DNA of 31,891 nucleotides from Selenomonadaceae bacterium (GTDB lineage: Bacteria; Bacillota; Negativicutes; Selenomonadales; Selenomonadaceae), in NCBI GenBank assembly GCA_016280345.1, contig JAEEGN010000025.1:1-31891 (forward strand), read 5' to 3'. Position 1 is the first letter of the stretch. Each line of letters starts with the position of its first letter. This document shows, piece by piece, positions 15,055 through 23,452 of the stretch. A program made the position numbers and the translations under genes. The notes under the pieces were generated by a model that searched no databases, was not told where the DNA came from, and saw nothing but the letters and a program-made list of their open reading frames with translations.

Positions 15055-17193
15055 TCACGGCGCCCCTTTGCCAATCCTTTTATTCTCATACATTTTTTTA
15101 TCCGCCCGTCGTATCGTATCGGTCACCGACTCGTCGACGCCCGGATCATACACCGCGATTCCCACGGCGACCCTCGCTTCTTCCCACCGGTTCACCGCCG
15201 CGGCACAGATTTCGTTCCGGGCTTCCATGAATCGTCCGAGCAATTCTTCCCGATTCCGGTAATCCTCATTCTGCAGGACGACCGTAAACTCATCCCCGCC
15301 GACCCGGAAAACCGGGCTGTGCTGGAAGACGTCGCAAATCAGCCGGCTGGCCGTCTTGATATATACGTCTCCCTTATCATGCCCATACTGATCGTTGACC
15401 ATCTTGAGATTGTCGCAATCGAAAACCCCGATGGCGAAATCCATCGGCTCTCCCTGATCCAGCTTGTCCTGAAGCTCCTGGACAAAAGCCGTGAAAGCCC
15501 CCCGGTTGCGGACGGAGGTGAGCGCGTCCACGAAAACCCGCTTGTTCAGGACCCGGACCAATCGCTCTTCTTCCCGCATTTTCTTTTCCGCCCGGAGGCT
15601 GCGCAGCAGCAACGCCAGGATTACCAGCAGCACCCCGGCGATCACCGTCATCACGATCAGCAGGTTATCCCTGACCAGATCGCCAAAGCTGACTCTCACG
15701 TCCTCGGTGGAATAATACGTCAGCGCCGTGTGGACGACGGAATCAGGCACCGCGCCGATGGCCCGGGCGAGAATGGAGTACAGTTGGGTATTGCCTCTGG
15801 ACACGGCGAAGCAATAGTCCATGTCCACCCCGGTATAGACCGTGGTCAGGCGCAGCTTCTCGCATTGCTTGGAAATGTTGCTAAAGCGGTAATTGCTGAT
15901 GATGACGCAGTCCGCCTTCCCGGCCGCGACCGCCTCGAGTCCGGCCGGCGTATCGATGAAATAGGCCCTCTGCCAGCCGGGATAATGATCCGCCAGGAAC
16001 AAATCGTAATTGGTGTTGCCCTGGTTGACGGCCACCGTCACGTTCTGCTTGCGGACAAACTCCTTCTGTTCCGACGCGCGCACCACCGCGTCCATCTCCG
16101 TGCGCATCAGCGCCGGCGTCATGACCACTCCCAGCGTCTCGCTGTCATGCTCGGTCAGGTTGGCGGGGAACACGCAATCCACCTCGCCGTCCTTCATGGC
16201 CTTTATCGCGCCCGCCGCCGTAGGAAAAGGGATCGCCTCGAAATGAAGATGCGCGTTGCCCAGCGCCGTCGAAGCGTAGGCCAGATAATCCTTCAGCGCG
16301 CCGGTCAGTTCTCCCGTTTCCTCCTCTTTGGCGCAAAACGCCAGATAGTTGTCCTGGTAACCCACCCGGATTGTCCCGTGCCGGGAAAGCCATTCGAGCT
16401 CCGCTTCGCTGAGATAGCGGTCGGTATTGGCGCTGCTGAGGTATTTGCCGTGCAGCTGCTGGTTGAAATATTTATTCTCATCCCGGATCCGCCTCATAGC
16501 GGCGTCCAGCTCATTCAAAAGCGCCGGCCGGGCCTTGCTGACCGCGAAATAATAATCCGACGAGCCGATCTTGCAGACCGGCACCGCCGTTTCGGGATCC
16601 CCGAAAACGTCCATCGTGACGAAGGCGTCAAGCTCCGTGCCCAAAAGGCGCAGTGATTCGTCATCGGGGCCCTCAATCTCCACCAGGTTCACCCGGACGC
16701 CGTGCATCTCCGCCCAATGCTGGAAAATCTCCTTCTGGACCATGCCTTTGGTCACGCCGACCGTCTTCCCGTTCAGGGAAGTATAGTCCTTCGCCGTGAT
16801 ATCGGTATTCTCCGGCGACACGAAGACGTAATACGCCTCCGTGCCCATGGGGAGAGAGCCGTACAGCATATGCGCCGCCCGTTCCTCCGTGAACGACATA
16901 TTGCTCATGAGGTCAATCTCGCCGTTCTTCAGCATCCGCAGGAGCTCCGACCAGCTTCCTTCCACATATTCAAATCTCCAGCCGGTATAGGCGGCGACCT
17001 TTCGCCCGTACTCATAAGCATAGCCGGAACGTCTGCCATGCTGGTCCGTCATGTAGTAAGGCGCTTCATGCCAGCCGACGCGCACCACCGTTTCCTCCGC
17101 CCGCTCTTCGGCGCCGGCGCCTGCCGGAAAAAAGGAAGCGGCGAAAAAAAACAAAACAAACAGCAACCTTGCCAGCCGAACGATCCTGTTCAT
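15055..17193 (-). CDS. Diguanylate cyclase with two periplasmic solute-binding-like sensor domains
   Basis: The 712-residue protein has a signal peptide or first span (1-28). Two bacterial extracellular solute-binding family 3-type domains follow (about 36-265 and 275-495). A transmembrane helix (about 505-528) leads to a C-terminal GGDEF domain (about 545-705). The intact VGGDEFTVV active-site motif predicts conversion of two GTP to cyclic di-GMP. The usual RxxD inhibitory site before GGDEF is not present (FQHS at that position), so product inhibition is probably weak. The periplasmic part probably senses an amino acid or similar small ligand. No EAL domain follows. The ATG at 17191-17193 directly follows a GGAGG, which is too close; AAGGGG 9 nt upstream is the likelier ribosome site. 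It appears monocistronic, with a terminator at 15021-15049. Confidence 0.9.
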   Translation of the reverse strand: MNRIVRLARLLFVLFFFAASFFPAGAGAEERAEETVVRVGWHEAPYYMTDQHGRRSGYAYEYGRKVAAYTGWRFEYVEGSWSELLRMLKNGEIDLMSNMSFTEERAAHMLYGSLPMGTEAYYVFVSPENTDITAKDYTSLNGKTVGVTKGMVQKEIFQHWAEMHGVRVNLVEIEGPDDESLRLLGTELDAFVTMDVFGDPETAVPVCKIGSSDYYFAVSKARPALLNELDAAMRRIRDENKYFNQQLHGKYLSSANTDRYLSEAELEWLSRHGTIRVGYQDNYLAFCAKEEETGELTGALKDYLAYASTALGNAHLHFEAIPFPTAAGAIKAMKDGEVDCVFPANLTEHDSETLGVVMTPALMRTEMDAVVRASEQKEFVRKQNVTVAVNQGNTNYDLFLADHYPGWQRAYFIDTPAGLEAVAAGKADCVIISNYRFSNISKQCEKLRLTTVYTGVDMDYCFAVSRGNTQLYSILARAIGAVPDSVVHTALTYYSTEDVRVSFGDLVRDNLLIVMTVIAGVLLVILALLLRSLRAEKKMREEERLVRVLNKRVFVDALTSVRNRGAFTAFVQELQDKLDQGEPMDFAIGVFDCDNLKMVNDQYGHDKGDVYIKTASRLICDVFQHSPVFRVGGDEFTVVLQNEDYRNREELLGRFMEARNEICAAAVNRWEEARVAVGIAVYDPGVDESVTDTIRRADKKMYENKRIGKGAP

Positions 17194-17485
17194 CCTCCAT
17201 GACCCCTTGTTCTTCAGAATGAAAACCTGACAGGCGCCTGGCCTGTATCCCTTCGGATTAATCCGTCATTGTTTCTTCCCTTATTGCCCAACGATTATTT
17301 TACCACGCTTTGCCCAAAACGAATAGCCCGCGCCGGCGACACCGAACGGCAGCGTCGGACGCGAAGCGGCAAGCCCCATCCGACTCAAGAAACCACGGCG
17401 TGAACGCGATCTCATACCGATCGCGTCCCTTCATCATTCATGGCCTTGTCATCGTCCGAACTCACCGGTGGTCTTCTGGTAACCC
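17194..17485. other. Intergenic region between the protease-like gene and the sensor cyclase gene
   Basis: About 290 bp hold no credible gene. Two structures are visible: a perfect 8-bp inverted repeat ACGCGATC/GATCGCGT around 17410-17430, and a 6-bp ACAGGC/GCCTGT hairpin at 17230-17246 shortly upstream of the cyclase start. An AT-rich TAAAATAAT around 17292-17302 may be a -10 element for the cyclase gene, but no good -35 goes with it. I could not match a cyclic di-GMP or other riboswitch. Confidence 0.4.
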
Positions 17486-18256
17486 TTACCCCCGCGACGC
17501 CGCTTTTTCCAGCTCGTCGAGGGTCAGGCCGTAAACGCGGCGCAGGGCTTCCTCGGCGGAAACTTCGCGCAGCTCCTGCAGATAGGCGAAGAGCTTCATC
17601 AGCGGGTAGTGATCGGTCAGGTAAAGCACCGCCGCGTCCGCCCGTCGATAGGGCTCCTCCTGGCTGTGGAAGGAGCGCTGCCAGCCCTCGGCGGCGGTGA
17701 CGGCGGCCAACCGGAGTCCCTCTTTGGCCGCCTTCCGGGCATTCTTACGGAACGTCTTGTCGTAGCCCGGCGCCAGGGGCGCGATGACGCGGGCCGCCAG
17801 CACGTCGGCCATGCCCTCGATGAACCACATATTCCGCCCCAGGGCGTCCATGGAGCCGGCGGCGACCATCTGATACTGGTGAATCATCTCGTGGACGGTG
17901 GTGAACAGCACGTTGCCGTCGCCGGAGTCCTCCGCCACGTAGACGAGCACCCGCTCCTCGTTGGCCTGCCCGGCGACGCGCCCGCTCCGGATGTCTTCCT
18001 CCGTCTGGGCCTGCCGCGTCGTGGCGTGGATCTCGATCGGCCGGTAAAACTCCATATCAAAGGTTTTCTTCATATAATCATCCGTCAGCCGGATCCCCCG
18101 GTAAATGACCTTGATATGGTGGCCGTTGATGCCGCCGCCGGGAATGATATGGACCTGCGTCTTCGCCAGCGCCGCCGCCGGCCACAGGAGCAGCAGGCAA
18201 AGAAGCGCCCCCAGAAGGCCGGCGCCCGGCCGGTTCTTGCGCTCTCGTTGTTCCAT
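17486..18256 (-). CDS. Secreted gluzincin-like metalloprotease (HExxH), substrate unknown
   Basis: The 256-residue product has a signal peptide (1-31, ending ALA). The zinc motif HEMIH lies at 122-126, and a downstream Glu in FIEGMAD (147) is spaced like the third ligand of gluzincin (peptidase MA clan) enzymes. A single hydrophobic N-terminal segment and otherwise soluble sequence suggest a periplasmic or secreted enzyme. The remainder is helical, with the spacing HEMIH-x20-E seen in the small MA-like families. The ATG at 18254-18256 has AAGGAG about 9 nt upstream. The gene lies 69 bp after the ABC ATPase gene with a hairpin between. Specific function and substrate are not recognisable; the Zn-site residues are present, so activity is plausible. 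Confidence 0.75.
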   Translation of the reverse strand: MEQRERKNRPGAGLLGALLCLLLLWPAAALAKTQVHIIPGGGINGHHIKVIYRGIRLTDDYMKKTFDMEFYRPIEIHATTRQAQTEEDIRSGRVAGQANEERVLVYVAEDSGDGNVLFTTVHEMIHQYQMVAAGSMDALGRNMWFIEGMADVLAARVIAPLAPGYDKTFRKNARKAAKEGLRLAAVTAAEGWQRSFHSQEEPYRRADAAVLYLTDHYPLMKLFAYLQELREVSAEEALRRVYGLTLDELEKAASRG

Positions 18257-18282
18257 CGCGCCTTTCTCCTTTCCGTGGGAAA

Positions 18283-18310
18283 GGGCCGGACAGCTTCCGC
18301 CATCCGGCCC
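18283..18310 (-). terminator. Stem-loop between the ABC ATPase gene and the protease-like gene
   Basis: A perfect 8-bp stem GGGCCGGA/TCCGGCCC (18283-18290 with 18303-18310) has a 12-nt loop. On the minus strand it is followed by TTTCCC. The short U-tract makes it a partial terminator or processing site, so the protease-like gene may still be read as part of the transporter unit. Confidence 0.45.
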
Positions 18311-18325
18311 CCTCCCCGTCGCGGT

Positions 18326-19405
18326 TCAACCCTTGCTCTCGGCGCCTTCCGCGTCGCCCACGATCACGTGCGTCCGGTTCGGCATGAACAGCATGAAAAC
18401 ATCGCCCTCGTAAATCTTGCGCCCGGGGTCGAAGATGTCGGCCAGCCACTCCTTGCCGCTCGCGTCCTTGAGGAAATAGCGCATCTTCTCCCCCAGGAAC
18501 ATGCTGTGGGTGATGGTGGCCGGCAGCACGTTCTCGCCGTGGGGGGCCTTCGCCACCTCATTGAGCCGGATGGATTCGGGACGGATGCTGGCGGTATAGG
18601 TGCCTTCGGGACAGGGCGCGTCCATTTCCAGCACCTGGCCCTCGTAGTTCGCCCAGAGGGCGTTGTTACCGGTGACCTGGATGAGATTCGTGGTGCCGAT
18701 GAAATCGGCCACGAAAGGCGTCGCCGGCTCGAAGTAAATCTCGTGGGGCTTGCCCTGCTGGTGCAGATAACCCTTCTTCATCACGATGATGGAGTCGGAC
18801 ATCGAGAGCGCCTCCTGCTGATCGTGGGTGACGTAGATGGTGGTGAGCCCCATCTGCTGCTGGATGGTCCGCAGTTCCACCCGCACCGACTCCCGGAGCT
18901 TCGCGTCGAGGTTCGACAGCGGCTCGTCAAGGAGCAGCACGTCGGGCTCCATGACCAGGGCCCGAGCCACCGCCACGCGCTGCTGCTGACCGCCGGACAT
19001 CTGGTTCGGATAGCGGTCCTCCATGCCGCTGAGCTGCATCAGGGAAAGGGCGTCCCCCACCTTCTGCTTCACCGTCTTCTCGTCGAGGTTCCGCACCCGC
19101 AGGCCGTAAGCCACGTTCTCGAAAACGCTCATGTGGGGAAACAGCGCGTACTCCTGGAAAACCATCGCCGTATTGCGGGCGTAAGGCGGCACGTGCTCGA
19201 TCTGCCGCCCGGCCAGATGGATCTCGCCGCTGTCCGGCTCGTAGAAGCCCGCGATCATGCGGAGGATGGTCGTCTTGCCGCAGCCCGAAGGGCCGAGCAG
19301 CGTCACGAAATCCCCCTTCTGCACTTTGAAATTCACGTTATGGATGACCTGACTCGACCCGAAGAATTTATTGATGGCCTTGAGTTCCATTACAATTTCC
19401 GACAT
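18326..19405 (-). CDS. ABC transporter ATPase, ferric-iron/2-aminoethylphosphonate/polyamine importer type
   Basis: The 359-residue product is the energising subunit of a CUT1/FbpC/PotA-like importer. It has Walker A GPSGCGKTT (about 38-46), the Q-loop in MVFQEYALFPHMSV, the signature MSGGQQQRVAVARAL, Walker B VLLLDEPLSNLDAKLR and the H-loop YVTHDQQEAL. A C-terminal TOBE-like region (about 240-355) follows. The closest annotated types are iron and 2-aminoethylphosphonate ATPases (FbpC, PhnT), and sequence alone does not decide the substrate. The ATG has AGGAGG 7 nt upstream, and the gene starts 15 bp after the permease stop, so both form one operon. Confidence 0.88.
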   Translation of the reverse strand: MSEIVMELKAINKFFGSSQVIHNVNFKVQKGDFVTLLGPSGCGKTTILRMIAGFYEPDSGEIHLAGRQIEHVPPYARNTAMVFQEYALFPHMSVFENVAYGLRVRNLDEKTVKQKVGDALSLMQLSGMEDRYPNQMSGGQQQRVAVARALVMEPDVLLLDEPLSNLDAKLRESVRVELRTIQQQMGLTTIYVTHDQQEALSMSDSIIVMKKGYLHQQGKPHEIYFEPATPFVADFIGTTNLIQVTGNNALWANYEGQVLEMDAPCPEGTYTASIRPESIRLNEVAKAPHGENVLPATITHSMFLGEKMRYFLKDASGKEWLADIFDPGRKIYEGDVFMLFMPNRTHVIVGDAEGAESKG

Positions 19406-19420
19406 GACAGCCCCTCCTAA

Positions 19421-21079
19421 TTACAAATCAAAGATATTGATCTGGTCGCGCAGGATGAGCTTCGCCAGACCGAAGGTCGCGAATATCGTCAGCATCATGC
19501 CGACGGCTGTGGCGCTGGCCACCGTCAGGAAGCCCTGATTCGCCAGGCTCATGATGTTGATCGAGGCGAGGTTCCACTCCGGGGAAATCAGGAAAATGAC
19601 GGTGCTCAGCGTATTCATGGACCGCATGAAGGAATACACGAAACTGATGGAAAGGGAATTCTTGAGCATCGGCACGATGACGCGCTTGAAGGTGGTGAAG
19701 CTGTCGGCCCCGAGGTTCGTCGAAGCCTGCTCCAGCGACTTCTCGATCTGGGACAGGCCCGCCACCGCCTGCCGGTAGCCCACCGGGAGCTGGCGCAACG
19801 TCATGCCGACGACGACGATGACGAGCGTGCCGGTCATCTCCAGCGGCCCGGAATTGAAGGCCATGATGAGGGCGAGGCCGATGAAGGTACCGGGCAGCGA
19901 AACCGGCAGCATCGCCAGGAAATCCATGAGCCCCCGGCCCGGGAACTTCCGGCGCAGCGTCAGGAACGCCAGCGCGATGCCGAGGAGCGTCGTCGAAACC
20001 GCCGTCGTCATCGAGGCGACCCAGCTGTTCCTCATCGACGCCGACTGCAACACGCCCTCGACGAAATAATCCATCGTGAAGGTATAGTCATAACCGAAGG
20101 TACGGGTAAAGGCGAACAGGCAAACCACGCCGATGATGAGCAGGATGATGAGGCAGATCGTCAGGCAGAAAGCGAAGAGCAGCCAGCGCACCGCCGGCCC
20201 CACCGTCACCCGGGACAGGCCGCCCACGGGCTTGCCGGTGACCGTCACGTAGGAATTCTTTTCGAGATAATAGCGCTGGATGAAGAAGACCGCCAGCGTT
20301 GGGATTACCAGCACCACCGACAGTACCGCGCCCATCGGCAGGTTCCAGGCGCCGACCACCTGGGCGTAAGCCTCCGTCGCCAGAACGTGGTAATTCGCGC
20401 CCACCAGCATCGGGTTGCCGAAATCCGCCAGGCTGTTGATGGCCACCAGCAGGAACGCGCTGGCCAGACCCGGCGTCGCCAGCTTCAGCGTCACCGTGCG
20501 GAACAGGTAGAAGCCCCGGGCGCCGAGATTCTGCGCCGCCAGTTCCAGATTCGGACTGATGGCCTTGAGGACGCCCGAGATCGTGATGTAGGCCAGCGGG
20601 AAGAAAGCGATGGTCTGCACCACCCAGAGCCCGATCCAGCCGTAGAGATCGACCTTGAGCTCCAGCAGATTCCAGGTGATGAAGCCGCGCCGCCCGAACA
20701 ACATGATGAAGGCCAGGCCCGACACCACCGAGGGCGCCATCGACGGCAGCAACGCCACCACCTGGAAGAAGCGCCGCCCCGGCAGATCGACGTAGTTCAT
20801 CGCGTAGGCGTAAATGAAGCCCAGCACCATCGCCGTCGTCGTCGCCAGGAGCGCCGAAGCCATCGTATGCCAGAATGCCTCGAGGAACTCCTTGCCCGTG
20901 AGCGCCATCTGCCAGTCCTCTGCCGTCGGCACCAGGATCAGCTTGATGAAGGGGTAAATGACAAAGACGCCGAACATCAGGAAGAGCAGGACGATTGCCA
21001 CCAGAAGCTGGGGCTCCCGGGTCAGCGTCCGAAGCTCCGCCGCCCAGCCCGTCTGCTCGCGGGCCGCCGCTGCCGCCAT
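19421..21079 (-). CDS. Fused double ABC permease, ferric-iron/2-aminoethylphosphonate type
   Basis: The 552-residue product contains two binding-protein-dependent permease units in one chain, with about twelve hydrophobic segments. The EAA-type cytoplasmic loops are LAAQNLGARGFYLFRTVTLK in the first half and EQASTNLGADSFTTFKRVIV in the second, both facing the ATPase. This is the FbpB/PhnU2-like arrangement. I chose the ATG at 21077-21079, which has GAGGTG 6 nt upstream and gives the family length. An in-frame ATG at 21230-21232 with a perfect GGAGGTGA would add 51 residues. That extension has rare-codon-rich, low-quality protein sequence, so I treat it as leader, but it cannot be excluded. 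No substrate-binding protein gene lies in the window. Confidence 0.85.
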   Translation of the reverse strand: MAAAAAREQTGWAAELRTLTREPQLLVAIVLLFLMFGVFVIYPFIKLILVPTAEDWQMALTGKEFLEAFWHTMASALLATTTAMVLGFIYAYAMNYVDLPGRRFFQVVALLPSMAPSVVSGLAFIMLFGRRGFITWNLLELKVDLYGWIGLWVVQTIAFFPLAYITISGVLKAISPNLELAAQNLGARGFYLFRTVTLKLATPGLASAFLLVAINSLADFGNPMLVGANYHVLATEAYAQVVGAWNLPMGAVLSVVLVIPTLAVFFIQRYYLEKNSYVTVTGKPVGGLSRVTVGPAVRWLLFAFCLTICLIILLIIGVVCLFAFTRTFGYDYTFTMDYFVEGVLQSASMRNSWVASMTTAVSTTLLGIALAFLTLRRKFPGRGLMDFLAMLPVSLPGTFIGLALIMAFNSGPLEMTGTLVIVVVGMTLRQLPVGYRQAVAGLSQIEKSLEQASTNLGADSFTTFKRVIVPMLKNSLSISFVYSFMRSMNTLSTVIFLISPEWNLASINIMSLANQGFLTVASATAVGMMLTIFATFGLAKLILRDQINIFDL

Positions 21080-21391
21080 ACCAACCACCTCGTTTTCCGT
21101 TATCGCTGCCGCGTGGATTTTATCCTGTAGTATTTTCGCCAATCCCCGCCCGTTTTCCTGCCGGAGCGAAAAAAAAGAGGCCGCCGGAAAAAGCGTGACC
21201 GATCGTGTTCTCCCAAACGACCCTATTTCCATAACGTCACCTCCGCCAAAACGCGAAACGGCGAACATGATCCGGAAATATGATGATCCCCTTCCCTCCG
21301 CCCTTCATGAAGGCCGAAGCAACGGGAGCGGCGGCGAAACGGCGGGATAATCTCCCCCATCGTTTCGCCGCCTTCCATTCTCCCCACAAAT
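21080..21391 (-). promoter_or_regulatory. Structured leader region upstream of the ABC importer genes
   Basis: This stretch of about 310 bp holds an in-frame short reading frame from 21232 with a perfect GGAGGTGA site, a perfect 12-bp inverted repeat (21330-21341 with 21361-21372) enclosing an inner GGG/CCC pairing, and an exact 12-bp palindrome CCTTCATGAAGG (21302-21313). GCGAAACGGCG occurs twice directly (21253-21263, 21334-21344), and an overlapping 10-bp CGGCGAAACG recurs in inverse orientation at 21361-21370. An eight-T run on the minus strand around 21171-21178 is preceded by GC-rich sequence. The density of structure suggests attenuation or operator control, but no named riboswitch was matched. 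Confidence 0.5.
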
Positions 21392-21436
21392 GACAAAGAC
21401 GGCATTTGTGCTTTGGGCGCAAATGCCGTCTTTGTC
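21392..21436 (-). terminator. Perfect long stem-loop, probable bidirectional terminator
   Basis: Positions 21392-21408 and 21420-21436 form a perfect 17-bp stem; three more pairs (one wobble) extend it to leave a 5-nt loop at 21412-21416. It begins about 10 bp after the stop codon at 21447. The A/T-rich ends of the stem (AAAGAC/GTCTTT) and ATTT afterwards resemble terminators whose U-tract is within the stem. Confidence 0.6.
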
Positions 21437-21446
21437 GCTGTCCTAT

Positions 21447-23375
21447 TCAATTTCTCTGTATCCAGCGTTTCTGATATTTTTCCAGTTCCCGGAGAAGCTG
21501 TACCGACAAGCGACAGCCGACGTCGTTTTCTTCGGCCAGAAGGGCGCGGACCTGGGAGACGGGCCAGGCAAGGACTACCGTCTCGGGGGCGGCGGCTTCG
21601 GCGGCGATGGCGCTGGGGGTCTCCAGAAGCGCGAATTCGTTGATGATCCGCCCTTCCCGCAGCACGTTCAGCGGGTTCAGCCAGCCGTCGGCGGCGGCGC
21701 GGTAGCGAATGACGCGTCCGCTGTAGAGCACCAGCAGCGACGGTTGCGAACTGCCCAGGGCCAGAATGGTATCGTTGTCGTAAAAGGTGCGGATGCGGGC
21801 CCGGGCGGCGAACTCGCGGCGCCGCTTCCGGGATAGCCCGGCGAAGATTTCCACCTTTTCCAGGAAATCCGCGACCGCATCGGCATCGGGGCGGCTGCTG
21901 GGAACCTTTTCCCGGAACTGACGGGCAATCATGCCCTTGAGTTCTTCCACCGGCTGGCCCCAGTTGGCGAGCATCGCTTTCAGGGTGAAATAGTAGCGGC
22001 TCAGGAGCTTCTCCACGGCGCCGTCCCGGAAACCGGCGCTGTTGTAATAGGCTTCGATGATGATGGCCCGGCCGTCGTAACGGAAGTACACGCCGAGGTC
22101 CATGCCGTGGGCGTCGATGGAGGTGATGGCCGCCGGCACGACGCCGGGGGACTTGTCAATCTCGCTGTAGCGGCGCGCGTCCAGCAGAAATCCGTGGAAG
22201 CTCAGCAGATGATCGAAGATTTCCGCCGGACGGCCGGCGAAGCCTTGAATTTCCGCGGGCGGGCAGTAGCTCATGGGCTGGGAGCCGAGGAGCTGCATGA
22301 TTTGCGCTTTGACGAGCTCTTTCACGGTCTCGCCCGGATGGGCGGTCAGGCGCACCGTCAGCATATTGAGGATGGCGGCCGTCTCACCCACGTTGTCCAT
22401 GCGCGAAGTGCGGTTGGAGAGGAGCATCGGATAGTAGGTGTCGTCGGTATTGGAGAACTGCTGGAGCATGATGCCCCAGGCCGTTTCCAGCAGCGCCACC
22501 CAGGCGCTGCGCTCCCGGCCGCCGACGTGGGCTTCGATGGCCGCCACCTCCTGCACCGACAGAGCCTGCCGCGTCACCTCCTGGCGGAAAGGCAGCTCCG
22601 AGGGCTCGTAGCCCGGCAGGACCGGCTTTTCCGGCAGGTCCGCCAGAAGCCGGTTCCAGTATTGGAGGGCGGGGCGCCGGTCCTGCCTGTCCCGCTGGGC
22701 CACGTAGGCGGCGAAGGAAAACTGGCGGCGGGGCGGCAACGGCAGCTTTTCCGGATTCTGACCGGGGAAAAGCGGCACGAAAAGATCCCGGACGTCCCAG
22801 TTGTCGGCGACGATCTGGGGCTGCGTCACCAGCACCGCGTACTCGGTGTTGGAGGTGCGATGGACGGCGATGCGGAGCAACGTGTCGGTTTCCAGATCAA
22901 AGCCCCGGTGACGGTCGGCCTCCATCGCGGTTTCCAGACGGCTGTCGATTTCCTCCGGCGGCAGGTTGTCCAGAGCGCGGAAGACGACGGGGAACGGGCG
23001 GGGCAGGAGCTCCACCGCCCAGACGTCGCCGCCGGCGGCGTGGAAATTCGTCCGCAGGATGGGCTGGTCGGCGATGAGGTCGTCAACGACCTTCTGGAAG
23101 GCAGCCGGCCGAATGGCGCCGTTCACCTTGTAAAGGGACTGGATGAAAAAGCCGGGGGACACCGTGGCCTCGCCGGAGAAGAACACCCACTCCTTGCCGG
23201 TCAGCGGCCGGACGTCCTGGAGCATCGAACCGTAGCGTTGATTGAGAAGCTCCTGCTCGGCGGGGGGAATCTCCCCCACCCGGAAGATTTTCGCCGGCTT
23301 GAAAATGGCGCGCTTCAGTATCTGACGCGCCGGATATTCGTTCTCGCCGTAAAAGGTCGGGATAAAGTTCGCCAT
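21447..23375 (-). CDS. Condensation-domain-like protein fused to a cyclic-nucleotide-binding-like domain
   Basis: The 642-residue product has an NRPS condensation-superfamily domain (about 45-480), recognised by DVRPLTGKEW (core A1 position), QPILRTNF, GFDLETDTLLRI, YWNRLLADLP and SNRTSRM at the expected order and spacing. The C-terminal part (about 510-625) is a jelly-roll like that of CRP/cyclic-nucleotide-binding domains (NEFALLETPSA at the phosphate-cassette position). The catalytic HHxxxDG motif is replaced by PQIVADN (186-192). The phosphate-binding Arg of the cNMP cassette is also missing, so both activities are doubtful. No adenylation or carrier domain is present. Start: ATG at 23373-23375 with GAGG 11 nt upstream; an upstream GTG (23385-23387) is the alternative. 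It follows rng by 77 bp. Role unknown. Confidence 0.8.
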   Translation of the reverse strand: MANFIPTFYGENEYPARQILKRAIFKPAKIFRVGEIPPAEQELLNQRYGSMLQDVRPLTGKEWVFFSGEATVSPGFFIQSLYKVNGAIRPAAFQKVVDDLIADQPILRTNFHAAGGDVWAVELLPRPFPVVFRALDNLPPEEIDSRLETAMEADRHRGFDLETDTLLRIAVHRTSNTEYAVLVTQPQIVADNWDVRDLFVPLFPGQNPEKLPLPPRRQFSFAAYVAQRDRQDRRPALQYWNRLLADLPEKPVLPGYEPSELPFRQEVTRQALSVQEVAAIEAHVGGRERSAWVALLETAWGIMLQQFSNTDDTYYPMLLSNRTSRMDNVGETAAILNMLTVRLTAHPGETVKELVKAQIMQLLGSQPMSYCPPAEIQGFAGRPAEIFDHLLSFHGFLLDARRYSEIDKSPGVVPAAITSIDAHGMDLGVYFRYDGRAIIIEAYYNSAGFRDGAVEKLLSRYYFTLKAMLANWGQPVEELKGMIARQFREKVPSSRPDADAVADFLEKVEIFAGLSRKRRREFAARARIRTFYDNDTILALGSSQPSLLVLYSGRVIRYRAAADGWLNPLNVLREGRIINEFALLETPSAIAAEAAAPETVVLAWPVSQVRALLAEENDVGCRLSVQLLRELEKYQKRWIQRN

Positions 23376-23452
23376 ACGCTTTCGCACCTCGCTCCCTGCG
23401 AAAAGGATCGCGGCCGGCCAGGCCGGGGCCGCCGGGAAAAACTGCCGGAATG

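Noticed and set aside
17194..17485. Cyclic di-GMP or other riboswitch before the GGDEF gene
   Set aside because: I could not find the conserved core sequences of known riboswitches, only two short hairpins.
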